64,000 bases of DNA from contig NZ_GL891980.1 of the NCBI RefSeq assembly GCF_000213555.1, positions 62,001 through 126,000 of the forward strand, in the 5' to 3' direction. Position numbers and translations under genes: made by a program. Source of the stretch: Dysgonomonas gadei ATCC BAA-286. Its GTDB lineage: Bacteria > Bacteroidota > Bacteroidia > Bacteroidales > Dysgonomonadaceae. This document shows, piece after piece, positions 17,083 to 24,990 of this stretch; position 1 is the stretch's first letter, and every line of letters starts with the position of its first letter. Under the pieces are notes generated by a model. That model was not told the origin of the DNA. It saw only the letters and a list, made by a program, of their open reading frames with translations, and ran no database searches.

Positions 17083-18084
17083 TTAGTTTAATCCGAAGTA
17101 GTAGGCTAAGCGTTGTTCTTGTGATTTAGAAAATATCCATCCTGCTAATCTCTTTCCGTTAAAGGTCAGTCGGTTGTTAAATTTTCCTCCCATTGCTTTG
17201 AGTTCGTCTTTGATAGCTCTTGTTTCTCCGAATACGGCAACGGCTTTGGCTGAATACTCTACTACTGTGCAACCGTTCTTGCTTGTGCCGTTCTTGTCAC
17301 TTGGTGGCATTGGTGGTGTATCATCATTCTTCTTGATGCGGATGTTATCTTCACACCCTGCGGTGTAGGCAAATTCCTTTATCATACCCTCACGGCTGTA
17401 CATGGATACTTTTTCAATTATCCATCCGCTATATTTACTTTCACCTAAATAGTACCCTGCACCCATAGAATATTTCTCCCGATGTTCATAATCTGCATTG
17501 TACTCCGCTAAATAGGCTGTTTCCTCGAAGTTGGATGCATGTTTCCGCATTTCAGAAAAGATGTCTCTTTTGTGAGTTGAAAAGCCTAAAATGACAGTCC
17601 GTGTTGTTCTTGATGCAAAGTAGTCGCTTTGGCTGTCGCTCTCATCTTGTTTCAGCCTTGCCACGATAACGCCCAAAGTATTTTCGGGAAGTATTTCGGC
17701 AAAACGTTTGCTCCCGATTGCTTTGACTTCCTCTACTCGTATGCGTTCCTTTTCTTCCTCGTCCGCTTCTACATTGGCTTTGGCTTGTGCTTCTTGCAGA
17801 AGTATTGCTACTTCAAAGCTGTCTATAAATTGAAGGTTGTCGCTGTCATAATAGAAACCAATGCCAAACTTCTCTTTCAATGGTCGGATAATATCGGCTG
17901 TATGAAAATCTTTTGTCGTTAGGTTTATCAATTTGTAAGTGATACCCCATTGATTTTTTGTAATGTCGTACACTACATAGCTGTGATAACTGTACCCCTC
18001 CATTTGGATAACTTGGTTAATCTCTACCACTTGCACTGCTCTGTCTATTTCTTTGTTCGCTCCTAATAAAAATACTTTGCTCAT
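17083..18084 (-). CDS. Conserved hypothetical element protein, 333 residues
   Basis: A soluble 333-residue protein. Residues 1-180 form an alpha/beta region with an Ala/Glu-rich helix (AQAKANVEADEEEKERIRVEEVKAIG), and residues 275-333 form a small C-terminal domain (AVAVFGETRAIKDELKAMGG, then FNGKRLAGWIFS) that recurs at the ends of element-borne proteins acting on DNA. Between them is a flexible stretch DDTPPMPPSDKNGTSKNG. It is the second gene of the - strand accessory operon. I do not know its function; a role in DNA processing or host-defence evasion is possible but unsupported. Confidence 0.65.
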   Translation of the reverse strand: MSKVFLLGANKEIDRAVQVVEINQVIQMEGYSYHSYVVYDITKNQWGITYKLINLTTKDFHTADIIRPLKEKFGIGFYYDSDNLQFIDSFEVAILLQEAQAKANVEADEEEKERIRVEEVKAIGSKRFAEILPENTLGVIVARLKQDESDSQSDYFASRTTRTVILGFSTHKRDIFSEMRKHASNFEETAYLAEYNADYEHREKYSMGAGYYLGESKYSGWIIEKVSMYSREGMIKEFAYTAGCEDNIRIKKNDDTPPMPPSDKNGTSKNGCTVVEYSAKAVAVFGETRAIKDELKAMGGKFNNRLTFNGKRLAGWIFSKSQEQRLAYYFGLN

Positions 18085-18103
18085 AATTCTAAGTTTTAAA
18101 GGG

Positions 18104-18340
18104 TTATAAATAAGTCAGCATGAGACAAATAAGAGTGATTACAGCACCCAACATCAGCAAGCACGAAAGAATACCCCGAATCACATCATAAAAGAGATAC
18201 AAGCCTACCAAAGCCCAAATAAAGCCTGCTCCCCATAAGGAGTAACCCACAATGATTAAGACTATTTTCAAAACCCAGCCTATGCTAATTGGAAGGTAGG
18301 AGGATCGTTGTTTCTTGTTTTTTTCTGCCGTTAGTTTCAT
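18104..18340 (-). CDS. Small membrane protein, 78 residues
   Basis: A 78-residue protein with a basic N-terminus (KLTAEKNKKQRSSY) and two to three hydrophobic helices (about residues 20-40, 42-58, 60-77). It is the first gene of the - strand accessory operon that leads to pcfK and pcfJ. It has no recognised motif. It could be a small inner-membrane partner of the transfer machinery. Confidence 0.6.
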   Translation of the reverse strand: MKLTAEKNKKQRSSYLPISIGWVLKIVLIIVGYSLWGAGFIWALVGLYLFYDVIRGILSCLLMLGAVITLICLMLTYL

Positions 18341-18372
18341 AATTTCTGACCTTTTTTTTAACGCTATGCCGT

Positions 18373-18590
18373 ATCGGAGCCGGTGAGGAGTATTCGAGTT
18401 TCAGAAGCTTAAAAAGGGGGAGTGTTTAGCTCTGCAAGGTTTTGACGAATAAATACGCTCGCCCGAATAGATACAAAAGAGGGAAAGAGGAAGATTTTTC
18501 GCCAAACCCTTTAGGGCTTGACCTTGCTGTCAGCGTGAAGAACACGGAAATACCTTTGCGACTGAAATCGAATACTCATTAGGCTCTGAT
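18373..18590. repeat. Long-range inverted repeat upstream of the pcf operon
   Basis: Left arm 18373-18402 and right arm 18564-18590. Shared blocks are GAGCC/GGCTC, a perfect GAGTATTCGA (18388-18397) against TCGAATACTC (18568-18577), and TTTC/GAAA, separated by small mismatched stretches. The arms are about 160 bases apart, as in a MITE-like insertion or a foldback transfer origin. Confidence 0.55.
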
Positions 18591-18643
18591 GACATTTCGC
18601 TTAAAGGGGAAGAAATTATGAAACAGGTGGAAAAAATTCCGGT

Positions 18644-18672
18644 TACTCTTTCGTGGAACTATCGAAAGAGTA
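18644..18672. promoter_or_regulatory. Perfect 10-bp inverted repeat before the HTH genes
   Basis: TACTCTTTCG (18644-18653) and CGAAAGAGTA (18663-18672) around a 9-nt centre. No T run follows on the + strand, so an operator or nick-site hairpin is more likely than a terminator. Confidence 0.5.
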
Positions 18673-18805
18673 TAAAATTTGGCTTTAGGTATAGACAAGT
18701 ACAGCCTAAAGCTACCAGCCTGTAGATTACTTATATATGCTGTAATTTAATGACTTATATTTGCTCTCCCCGTAATCATAGTATGAACAGAAAAAGTAAA
18801 TTACT

Positions 18806-19090
18806 ATGGAGATAATATATATAGAAGCCCGAACATTCGAGGCAATGATGCAACGTTTCGAGACTTTTGTCCGAAAAGTAGATAAGTTATGTGAGCCACA
18901 TGTCGGTAAAAAGTTGACAGAATGGTTAGATAATCAGGATGTATGCCTAATCCTGCATATAAGTCCTCGTGCATTGCAAACTTTGCGAGATACCGGAAAA
19001 CTGGCATATACGCAGATAGACAGAAAGATGTACTACAAGCCTAAGGATGTAGAGAAACTTATCAGCAACCTAAAAATGCAAGGAAAATGA
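18806..19090 (+). CDS. Helix-turn-helix DNA-binding protein, excisionase-like
   Basis: A 94-residue protein with an N-terminal coiled helix (FEAMMQRFETFVRKVDKL) and a C-terminal MerR/Xis-type helix-turn-helix (CLILHISPRALQTLRDTGKLAYTQIDRKMYYKPKDVEKLI). Paired genes of this type next to recombinases in Bacteroides elements usually act as recombination directionality factors or regulators. It overlaps the next gene by 4 bases (ATGA), so the two are translated together. It lies near the recombinases but diverges from the pcf operon, fitting a control role. Confidence 0.8.
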   Translation: MEIIYIEARTFEAMMQRFETFVRKVDKLCEPHVGKKLTEWLDNQDVCLILHISPRALQTLRDTGKLAYTQIDRKMYYKPKDVEKLISNLKMQGK

Positions 19091-19380
19091 GTGAGATTAT
19101 AGCAAAAGATCATGAGCGAGTTAAAGCTCTTTTCAGCTCATTCGACAGAATGTTAGATCAGTTGGAAATGGTTTTGAGGAACTATAAACCGACATTAAAT
19201 GGAGAGCATTTTCTAACAGACGTAGAGGTTGCTGAGCGGCTAAAAGTCAGTAGAAGGACATTGCAACAATATCGTAGCGAAGGCAGAATCTCATATTTCA
19301 AATTTGGCGGTAAATCCCTCTATCGGGAGTCAGATATTCAGCGGATTATGGAAAAAAATTATTGTGAAGGGTGGGAGTAG
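19087..19380 (+). CDS. Second helix-turn-helix DNA-binding protein, excisionase-like
   Basis: A 97-residue paralogue of the preceding gene: an N-terminal helical stretch (DRMLDQLEMVLRNYKP), then the HTH region (FLTDVEVAERLKVSRRTLQQYRSEGRISYFKFGGKSLYRESDIQRIM). The two proteins may act as a heterodimer on the element's arm sites. The gene ends 33 bases before a bidirectional terminator. Confidence 0.8.
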   Translation: MSEIIAKDHERVKALFSSFDRMLDQLEMVLRNYKPTLNGEHFLTDVEVAERLKVSRRTLQQYRSEGRISYFKFGGKSLYRESDIQRIMEKNYCEGWE

Positions 19381-19412
19381 CTCAACACCTATTTGTCTAT
19401 CTGTATTTAATT

Positions 19413-19446
19413 AAGCACCCCGAAAGGAAATAATTCCGGGGTGCTT
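19413..19446. terminator. Bidirectional terminator
   Basis: Perfect arms AAGCACCCCG (19413-19422) and CGGGGTGCTT (19437-19446), with T-rich sequence to the right and A-rich pairing sequence (TTTAATT) to the left. It lies between the convergent HTH gene (ending 19380) and the - strand gene ending at 19451. Confidence 0.85.
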
Positions 19447-19450
19447 CTTT

Positions 19451-19807
19451 TTAGTTCAATGTCGCATTCTGTAATGGCAATACAAGCGTTGTCAGGATAT
19501 TGCCCCTTATGACTTTATTTATAATCCATTTTCGAAGAATATCCACATTAGGAGATTGTAACCGAAAAGTAAGAGCAATTATCATTTCCAATCCGTAGTA
19601 TTCAGAATAGATATTCTTTCCTTCAACTTTGCAAGGCGATGAAAGATCACCACCTGCAATGCCGGATTTCTCTATTGTACGAACTTCTCTTTTTGCTGTT
19701 TGGTAGAAAATACCAAACAAATTGGCTATCTCAGGAATAGTCATTTTGACTTTACTCGGAATGTTTACGCTTCCATTCTCAGTGATTGTTATTTTATACT
19801 TATCCAT
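19451..19807 (-). CDS. Hypothetical protein beside the recombinases
   Basis: A 118-residue protein with a possible helix-turn-helix (SKVKMTIPEIANLFGIFYQTAKREVRTIEKSG) and a second helical part (GLEMIIALTFRLQSPNVDILRKWIINKVI). The wording of the second part resembles small proteins found next to integrases in Bacteroidota, but I cannot name the family. It is encoded 2 bases behind the recombinase stop codon, so it is co-transcribed with it and may modulate recombination. Confidence 0.65.
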   Translation of the reverse strand: MDKYKITITENGSVNIPSKVKMTIPEIANLFGIFYQTAKREVRTIEKSGIAGGDLSSPCKVEGKNIYSEYYGLEMIIALTFRLQSPNVDILRKWIINKVIRGNILTTLVLPLQNATLN

Positions 19808-19809
19808 CG

Positions 19810-21051
19810 CTAAACAGTTTTAGTTTTCTTATTTTGAGAACGTTTATTTGCTGTAGTCGTCGCACTTTTTTTCCTTCTCTTTATTAGTTTATCCATATCG
19901 TCCGAGATCTTCTGTTCTGTGATTTGTGCGTAAACTTGCGTGGTAGAAATATTTGCGTGTCCCATCATTTTGGCAATGCTCTCAATGGGAAGCCCTGCCG
20001 AAATCGCCAGCGTTCCAAAGCTGTGGCGACTTTGATGGTACGAGAGATTCTCCTTCAAATCTATCAATTTACCGATCTGATTTATTTCATACCAGATCTT
20101 ATCCCGAATGGGTAAGGGAAATACAGGTTGGCTGTCATCCGTAGTATTGTAAAGCATAAGAATTTGTTCTGCTATCGGATGTAAAGGGATAAATGCTTCA
20201 ACATCCGTTTTTACCCTCCGTTTTCGGATATAGAGCCTTCCTTCTGCTGTTTTACCGATATGATGCGGATACAGACGGTGCATATCTACATAAGCGAGCC
20301 CTGTCAATGAAGAGAAGATAAAAGCTCTGCGTATCAATTCTAAACGAGCATCGGGCATCGGGGTTTCCATCATGGCTTTTAGATCAATTTTACCTATGTG
20401 GCGATGTTTCGGTGGATCTTTCTTCTCGTACCTTACATCTTCGAGTGGATTACTTCTTAATACTTCTTGGTCGATAGCAATATAGATCAGACGATTTAGC
20501 CAGGTTAGTCCTCGATTTATATATGAGTTCTTTCGGTTATGCTCAGTTTTTAAATAGAGTTTAAACGATTCTCCAAACTCTTCGGTTATAGCTTCAAAAG
20601 CAATATCTTCCATTCCTCTGGAGCAAAGAAATTCTTGCAGATTGTTTTGCATAAGTCTGGAATCCCTATGGGTTGAAGTGGAATTGATCTCTATTGAGCG
20701 GAGTCGTAAGCGTTCTAACTCTACCTTACCAGCTTCAAGAAGCTTGGTGGAGATTGAGTTTACTCCGACTATGGTATTCTTTAAAAGTTCACTGCTGACC
20801 GCTCCGTGTTCTTTTAAGATGTGTTCGTAGGTATGTTCTACGCGTCGTCGAAAAGCATTGAGTTGATTATTACTTCTTTCGTTTTTGGGTTCTCCCTTTT
20901 TGGTATTCCAATCATCGACCAGGCAATAGATGCCCGTTGTAATAACAGTTGGTTTCCCGTCAATAGTGATCCGACACATAATGGCTGTTGTTCCGTCTGC
21001 TTTTACTTTGTTCTTGTTGATGTAGAATAATATTTTGAATGTACTGCGCAT
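19810..21051 (-). CDS. Tyrosine recombinase (first of two)
   Basis: A 413-residue site-specific recombinase with an N-terminal arm-binding/SAM-like region (1-210) and a C-terminal catalytic domain. Catalytic residues visible: Lys in RKRRVKTD, HxxR as HQSRHSFGT, His in MMGHANISTTQVY with the nucleophile Tyr in the same motif. The usual first Arg position reads FSSLTGLAYVDM, lacking an arginine, as is known for IntDOT-like enzymes of Bacteroides elements. The C-terminus is very basic (KRRKKSATTTANKRSQNKKTK). It is followed by a second recombinase, suggesting that both are needed or one is a remnant of a second module. Confidence 0.93.
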   Translation of the reverse strand: MRSTFKILFYINKNKVKADGTTAIMCRITIDGKPTVITTGIYCLVDDWNTKKGEPKNERSNNQLNAFRRRVEHTYEHILKEHGAVSSELLKNTIVGVNSISTKLLEAGKVELERLRLRSIEINSTSTHRDSRLMQNNLQEFLCSRGMEDIAFEAITEEFGESFKLYLKTEHNRKNSYINRGLTWLNRLIYIAIDQEVLRSNPLEDVRYEKKDPPKHRHIGKIDLKAMMETPMPDARLELIRRAFIFSSLTGLAYVDMHRLYPHHIGKTAEGRLYIRKRRVKTDVEAFIPLHPIAEQILMLYNTTDDSQPVFPLPIRDKIWYEINQIGKLIDLKENLSYHQSRHSFGTLAISAGLPIESIAKMMGHANISTTQVYAQITEQKISDDMDKLIKRRKKSATTTANKRSQNKKTKTV

Positions 21052-21080
21052 TGTATTTCTATTTATAGGATTTGTAATGA

Positions 21081-22310
21081 TTAAAGGACTAATTTCAGAT
21101 CTTGCGTTGCTTCGATGAGCTTATCCATATCCTCGAATAGCTTTTTGGGCGTGACACGGGCATAGATCTGAGTTGTTGAAATATTGCTGTGCCCGAGCAT
21201 TCTGCTGATGGTTTCAATAGGTACTCCTTCTTCGAGCGTAATCAGGCTTGCGAAGCTATGTCGCCCTGAATGATAGGTCATTGGTTCTTTTACACCCGCT
21301 AAAACTCGCAATCCTTTCATGTTGGCTTTTACCATTTCCGGCGATTGCCACGGAAATATGGTATCTCTGTTTTCGTCTTTGTATTTTTCGATCAATGCAA
21401 TGGCTTCGGGTAATAGTTTAACCCTTGCCCGATAATCGGTTTTCTTTCTTGCATATTTAAGCCAGAGCTCACCTCCTTCATCCGTGAAAAGATTATCTTT
21501 GGTTATACGGATAACATCGGCGTAGGCTGTACCTGTATAGCAGGCGAAGAGAAACAAATCTCTGGTGAAACGAGTAGAAGGACAACGGGCTGGAATTTCC
21601 AAATCTCGGACTTTCTCAAAGCTCTCCCGACTTAAAGCTTTAGGGGTGGCTTCTTTTTGCTTGGGTAGTTTATAGTAGGCAAAGTGCAATTTCTCTGAAA
21701 TACCTTCCTTAAAAGCTATTTTGCAGATTTTCTTCAAGATGGCCAAGTAATGGCGAACGGTTTGCATCGCATAGCCTTGTTCGCCCAACACCGAATCTTG
21801 ATACTCCCGAATGAACTGTTCATTCAACTGTCCGAAAGCAACATCTTTAGTCTTGAATTTCTTTTTGATGAATTTAGCCAACGAGCGGTGTGTATATTTA
21901 TATGTGGAAAGCGTAGTTGGCGCAACATCAATTCCAACACGAGCTTCTAGTTCTTCTATGTGGCGACTCAGAAGAGCAAGCAGGGTCATTTGTGCCCCCA
22001 TACTACCTTGAAACAAATTCTTAACCGCTTCTGCATCGAAAGGTTTCTTTCTCCCCACCAAACTATCGAATGCCGAATGGACACCAAGTAGAAGTTTTTC
22101 TATTTTCAGATTAATTTCAACTGCCTCACGGCTCTTACCGTTTAGCCGGCTTTCACGTGGATTCCATAAGTCAGGAGTACAGGATAGCTTACAACTAAAT
22201 TGAGACATAGAACTGTTGACAGTAATACGCCCCATAATTGGAGTTTTACCCGATTTGTCGGGAGAGCTTTTTTTGAGGTAAAGCAAAACCTTGAATTTTT
22301 CTTGTTTCAT
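21081..22310 (-). CDS. Tyrosine recombinase (second, nearest the element end)
   Basis: A 409-residue recombinase parallel to the first and 29 bases upstream of it. The first Arg position is again replaced (FACYTGTAYADVIRI); Lys lies in YARKKTDYR, HxxR in YHSGRHSFAS, and His/Tyr in MLGHSNISTTQIYARV. It is the gene closest to the repeat cluster at 22,446-22,495 and to the element border, the usual place of the integrase. A TAACTTTG box and a GC-rich hairpin lie just upstream. Intact. Confidence 0.93.
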   Translation of the reverse strand: MKQEKFKVLLYLKKSSPDKSGKTPIMGRITVNSSMSQFSCKLSCTPDLWNPRESRLNGKSREAVEINLKIEKLLLGVHSAFDSLVGRKKPFDAEAVKNLFQGSMGAQMTLLALLSRHIEELEARVGIDVAPTTLSTYKYTHRSLAKFIKKKFKTKDVAFGQLNEQFIREYQDSVLGEQGYAMQTVRHYLAILKKICKIAFKEGISEKLHFAYYKLPKQKEATPKALSRESFEKVRDLEIPARCPSTRFTRDLFLFACYTGTAYADVIRITKDNLFTDEGGELWLKYARKKTDYRARVKLLPEAIALIEKYKDENRDTIFPWQSPEMVKANMKGLRVLAGVKEPMTYHSGRHSFASLITLEEGVPIETISRMLGHSNISTTQIYARVTPKKLFEDMDKLIEATQDLKLVL

Positions 22311-22336
22311 ATTCGCTTATATTTTTTGAGGTTTCT

Positions 22337-22364
22337 GCCGTCGTTGCTACGACGGCAAAGTTAC
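22337..22364 (-). promoter_or_regulatory. Integrase promoter box with leader hairpin
   Basis: On the - strand TAACTTTG (22363-22356) fits the -7 consensus, and the sequence GTAACTTTGC also fits the GTAnnTTTGC core used by CTnDOT-type elements. A perfect hairpin (GCCGTCGT 22337-22344, ACGACGGC 22349-22356, 4-nt loop) follows it in the leader of the recombinase gene. Confidence 0.55.
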
Positions 22365-22445
22365 TTGTTATATAAGCGCTCTTTATTACGCAAAAATCAG
22401 TAATTCAAAGAAATAGAATCAGGGTTTCAAACTATTACCTGCTAT

Positions 22446-22495
22446 CAGTTACCTATTCGTATTCGGTAACTGAGTGGCTAACGATTTGGTAACTG
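22446..22495. repeat. Cluster of GGTAACTG repeats, probable recombinase arm sites
   Basis: Three copies of one 8-mer in 50 bases: CAGTTACC (inverted) at 22446-22453, GGTAACTG at 22465-22472 and at 22488-22495. They lie in the gene-free 296 bases between the recombinase start (22,310) and the truncated integrase (22,607). Such repeats near an integrase are usually binding sites for the arm-binding domain or excisionase. I see no other clear feature in this gap. Confidence 0.6.
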
Positions 22496-22606
22496 AACCA
22501 CTTCTTAAATCGGCTTACTCGGTTTTTGCACAAATCAGCAAATCCATTAAGTATTAACCTGTTGATGTTTTACTTCTTACATCTGCATACGGTTCTTTTA
22601 CGGCTA

Positions 22607-22774
22607 ATTACTTATGTGGCCAGACATTCATTTGCAACCATTTTGAAAAGGTCTGGTATTAATGTAGCTATTATAAGTGAGGCTTTAGGACATTCAGACT
22701 TAAAGACCACTCAGATATATTTAGATAGCTTTGAAAATAGTCAAATTGATGAAGCTATGAAGAATTTATTGTAA
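22607..22774 (+). pseudogene. C-terminal fragment of a tyrosine recombinase
   Basis: Only the last 55 residues of a tyrosine recombinase remain: HxxR within YVARHSFATILKRSG, then ISEALGHSDLKTTQIYLDSF with the nucleophile Tyr, and the typical ending SQIDEAMKNLL. The reading frame is open further left (from 22526) but that part does not look like an integrase. The break falls immediately before the HxxR box. The 5' part should lie on the far side of the conjugative element if that element inserted here. The gene direction (start to the left) fits an integrase next to the lost left attachment site. Confidence 0.85.
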
Positions 22775-22875
22775 AATATAAAAAGGGAGTAATTTGATTT
22801 TAAATTATTCCCTTAATAATTTAAGAATCTTATCTATGCATTTAACTATCTTTACTTATAAAAATCTGATAAAGC

Positions 22876-24213
22876 ATGAGAATATATTTAGATAACTGTA
22901 TATATCAAGATCTCAAAAAAGAAGAGAATAAAACATTATATAGTTCAATAATAGAAAGTAAACAATACAATATTTATCTATTTTCAGAAGCACATCTTTA
23001 TGATTTATCAAGAGATGTAACAAATGAGAAATATATTGATATGGAATTTATTGAATCCATATGTGAAAATAATTGTTTATTAAATGATGCTAGTGGTGCT
23101 AGATTGCTGACTCCCAAAGAATATTACAATATGTATGATTGGGAAAATCTAATTAAAAGTGAAGATATATTTAAGAGTGAAGACCCTTTTATTAAATTGA
23201 TAATGGATATGTTTAAAAATATTCCACTGCCTTTTAATTCTATTTTTAAATCAGATCTTTTTTCTTCTAAATATCCCAAAGAGTTTGTTGAGACTATGAC
23301 AGAGCCTTCTGATCTTAAGGAATATACAGAGTTAATGCTTAAAGCTAGTGACCAAATGAAAGAGCATCCTTTCTTTAAAGGTATATTACAAGGTAATAGA
23401 GAAGTAAATACCACTAAAGAATTTTATATAGCAATTGGAATTAATGGTTTTGATGGAGAAAAGATCACAGATAAAGAAGAGTTTAAGCAATCATATGTTA
23501 AATATATAAACCAGAGCCATAAGTTTATAAAGAATACTAAAGTAGATTCCTATCAGACATTTATTAATATGTATATGGGGTTAGAAATCCTCAACATTGT
23601 AAAAGGGAAACCCCAAAAACAAAAGTTTACGAACTTGATGAATGATAGTAGACATGCATATTTTGGGGCAGGTTGTGATATTGTAGTCAGTAAGGATATA
23701 GACTTCATAGAGAAAACAAAGTTCATATATGATATATTTGATATAAATACATTGGTATTATCCTTTGAAGACTTTAAAAGTATTCCTAACCTTAATGATG
23801 GGAATAATTTCAACGAGTTAATTAATGAAATTACAAATATTTCAGAATATCTATATAATAACAACTTGAATGGAGAGGATAATAAAGTATTATCTATTGC
23901 ATTAAGTAAAATATACATAGGATATTTTAATATGTTATATAGAGTAGAACATGAAAATAAATGGTCTTTTATTATCACGAAGAAAGTTGATGAATATAAG
24001 AACAAATCCTTAATTAAGGAAATAGAACTTATAACAAATATTTTAATAAATAATCTGGGAGAAGATATTAATAATAAAGCCTTTTTTAGTAGAGATGAAA
24101 TAATTAATGAATGCTGGAATGGTAGAACATGGTATTTAGGACAAATGGGAATTTATTTAAATTTCAGAAATATAATTGAATTAATATTTTATAAAACCAT
24201 AGATGAAAATTAA
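22876..24213 (+). CDS. PIN-like domain protein of unknown function
   Basis: A 445-residue protein. The start MRIYLDNCIYQDL (Asp6), SEAHLYDLS (Glu38) and the later block NDSRHAYFGAGCDIVVSKDIDF (Asp257, Asp268, Asp274, Asp276) have the pattern of a PIN-like ribonuclease with a long helical insertion between the first and last acidic residues. The remaining C-terminal 150 residues are helical and unassigned. A -7-like TATCTTTA lies about 25 bases before the ATG. It overlaps the following DUF2971 gene by 11 bases if that gene starts at 24203, so the two probably act together. The family is inferred by eye. Confidence 0.65.
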   Translation: MRIYLDNCIYQDLKKEENKTLYSSIIESKQYNIYLFSEAHLYDLSRDVTNEKYIDMEFIESICENNCLLNDASGARLLTPKEYYNMYDWENLIKSEDIFKSEDPFIKLIMDMFKNIPLPFNSIFKSDLFSSKYPKEFVETMTEPSDLKEYTELMLKASDQMKEHPFFKGILQGNREVNTTKEFYIAIGINGFDGEKITDKEEFKQSYVKYINQSHKFIKNTKVDSYQTFINMYMGLEILNIVKGKPQKQKFTNLMNDSRHAYFGAGCDIVVSKDIDFIEKTKFIYDIFDINTLVLSFEDFKSIPNLNDGNNFNELINEITNISEYLYNNNLNGEDNKVLSIALSKIYIGYFNMLYRVEHENKWSFIITKKVDEYKNKSLIKEIELITNILINNLGEDINNKAFFSRDEIINECWNGRTWYLGQMGIYLNFRNIIELIFYKTIDEN

Positions 24214-24886
24214 CTTTGGAAATAATTCAACTACCAATGCTATGAAAATATATAAATACCACACAATCAATATTAATTTGCTGAATTCGTTAAGGAATAA
24301 AACAAATTGGTACAGCAAGTTATCTTATCTTAATGATCCTTATGAATGTTTATTTATAGACAACACAAACACTACTGTGTATAAAAATCTTGTATCAACC
24401 TTAAGTGTTTGTTGTTTTTCTAGAAATATGAATAATATTTTAATGTGGTCACATTATGCAGATAGCCACAGGGGTGTGTGTTTGGAATGGGAAATAGATG
24501 AAGAAGCCCCTCACATAAAAGGAGCTCTGAATCCTATTACCTATGATAACAAATTAGTAACCTTGGAAGAGGTTAAAATAACCAAAGAAGGATACTTAGA
24601 TTTAAATGTAGGAGATAATGGTAAGTTTATCTTTCAAAAGTTAAAATATTGGGAGTATGAAGAAGAAATGAGGATATATAATATTGATGAAGACCCAAAT
24701 TCAAATCCAAGAGGAAAATCTAAGGAATTTTTAGGAAAGCTAACAAGTATATATTTTGGAAAAAATGTTATAAAAGATACTATAGAGCTAGTGAAGTTCA
24801 ACACCTCTCACATTCCTAATTTGAAATACTATAAAGTTGATTTAAATACTGATGAGATGGAATATAACAATTTAACACAATTGTAA
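24203..24886 (+). CDS. DUF2971-family protein
   Basis: A protein of 227 residues (214 from the alternative ATG at 24242, which begins MKIYKYHT like other family members). DUF2971 hallmarks: KLSYLNDPYECLF, the block CCFSRNMNNILMWSHYADSHRGVCLEW, the segment LKYWEYEEEMRIY, and LTSIYFGKNV. The biochemical activity of the family is not established to my knowledge. The overlap with the PIN-like gene suggests a two-gene unit, such as a toxin-antitoxin-like or anti-phage pair. Only one CG occurs in the whole gene (24,288). Confidence 0.8.
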   Translation: MKINFGNNSTTNAMKIYKYHTININLLNSLRNKTNWYSKLSYLNDPYECLFIDNTNTTVYKNLVSTLSVCCFSRNMNNILMWSHYADSHRGVCLEWEIDEEAPHIKGALNPITYDNKLVTLEEVKITKEGYLDLNVGDNGKFIFQKLKYWEYEEEMRIYNIDEDPNSNPRGKSKEFLGKLTSIYFGKNVIKDTIELVKFNTSHIPNLKYYKVDLNTDEMEYNNLTQL

Positions 24887-24920
24887 TAATTGATTTTTCA
24901 ATCTGTGCATACAAATAAAT

Positions 24921-24958
24921 CTCACTTACTTCCTAATAACAATATAAACCTAAGTGAG
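24921..24958. repeat. Inverted repeat copy 1 (CTCACTT-N24-AAGTGAG)
   Basis: CTCACTTA (24921-24928) and TAAGTGAG (24951-24958), upstream of the helicase-like gene. The 7-nt cores are 24 nt apart, the same as in the two other copies. No T run follows and the loop is long, so this looks like an operator or protein-binding site. Confidence 0.65.
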
Positions 24959-24990
24959 CAAAATGCAGTCTCAGGTACATTAAAAATAAA

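Larger units (their letters stand above)
18341..18805. other. 465-bp divergent control region with inverted repeats
   Basis: No gene is seen. The region separates the - strand pcf operon from the + strand HTH genes and must hold both promoters. It contains a long-range inverted repeat (18373-18402 against 18564-18590, with perfect 10-nt cores) and two local hairpins: 18644-18672 with perfect 10-bp arms, and 18681-18711 with 8-bp arms GCTTTAGG/CCTAAAGC. Together these could be operator sites, a transfer origin or a regulatory RNA; none is proven. Confidence 0.6.
1..22604. mobile_element. One end of an integrative conjugative element (Bacteroides CTn type) with defence cargo
   Basis: The block contains the end of a tra operon (traN, traO, traQ), the pcfJ/pcfK accessory transfer genes, two excisionase-like HTH genes and two tyrosine recombinases reading inward from the right end. 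The right border is placed at about 22,604 because an unrelated truncated integrase reading frame begins there, and because the CpG content drops sharply at the same point. The left border lies outside the window. The defence genes at 2.9-14.2 kb sit between the transfer block and the pcf operon, as cargo. Element type is inferred from gene content; the exact attachment core was not identified. Confidence 0.85.

Noticed and set aside
22526..22774. An intact short recombinase starting at 22526
   Set aside because: The first 27 residues have no integrase features; only the last 55 residues match, so this is a truncated gene.
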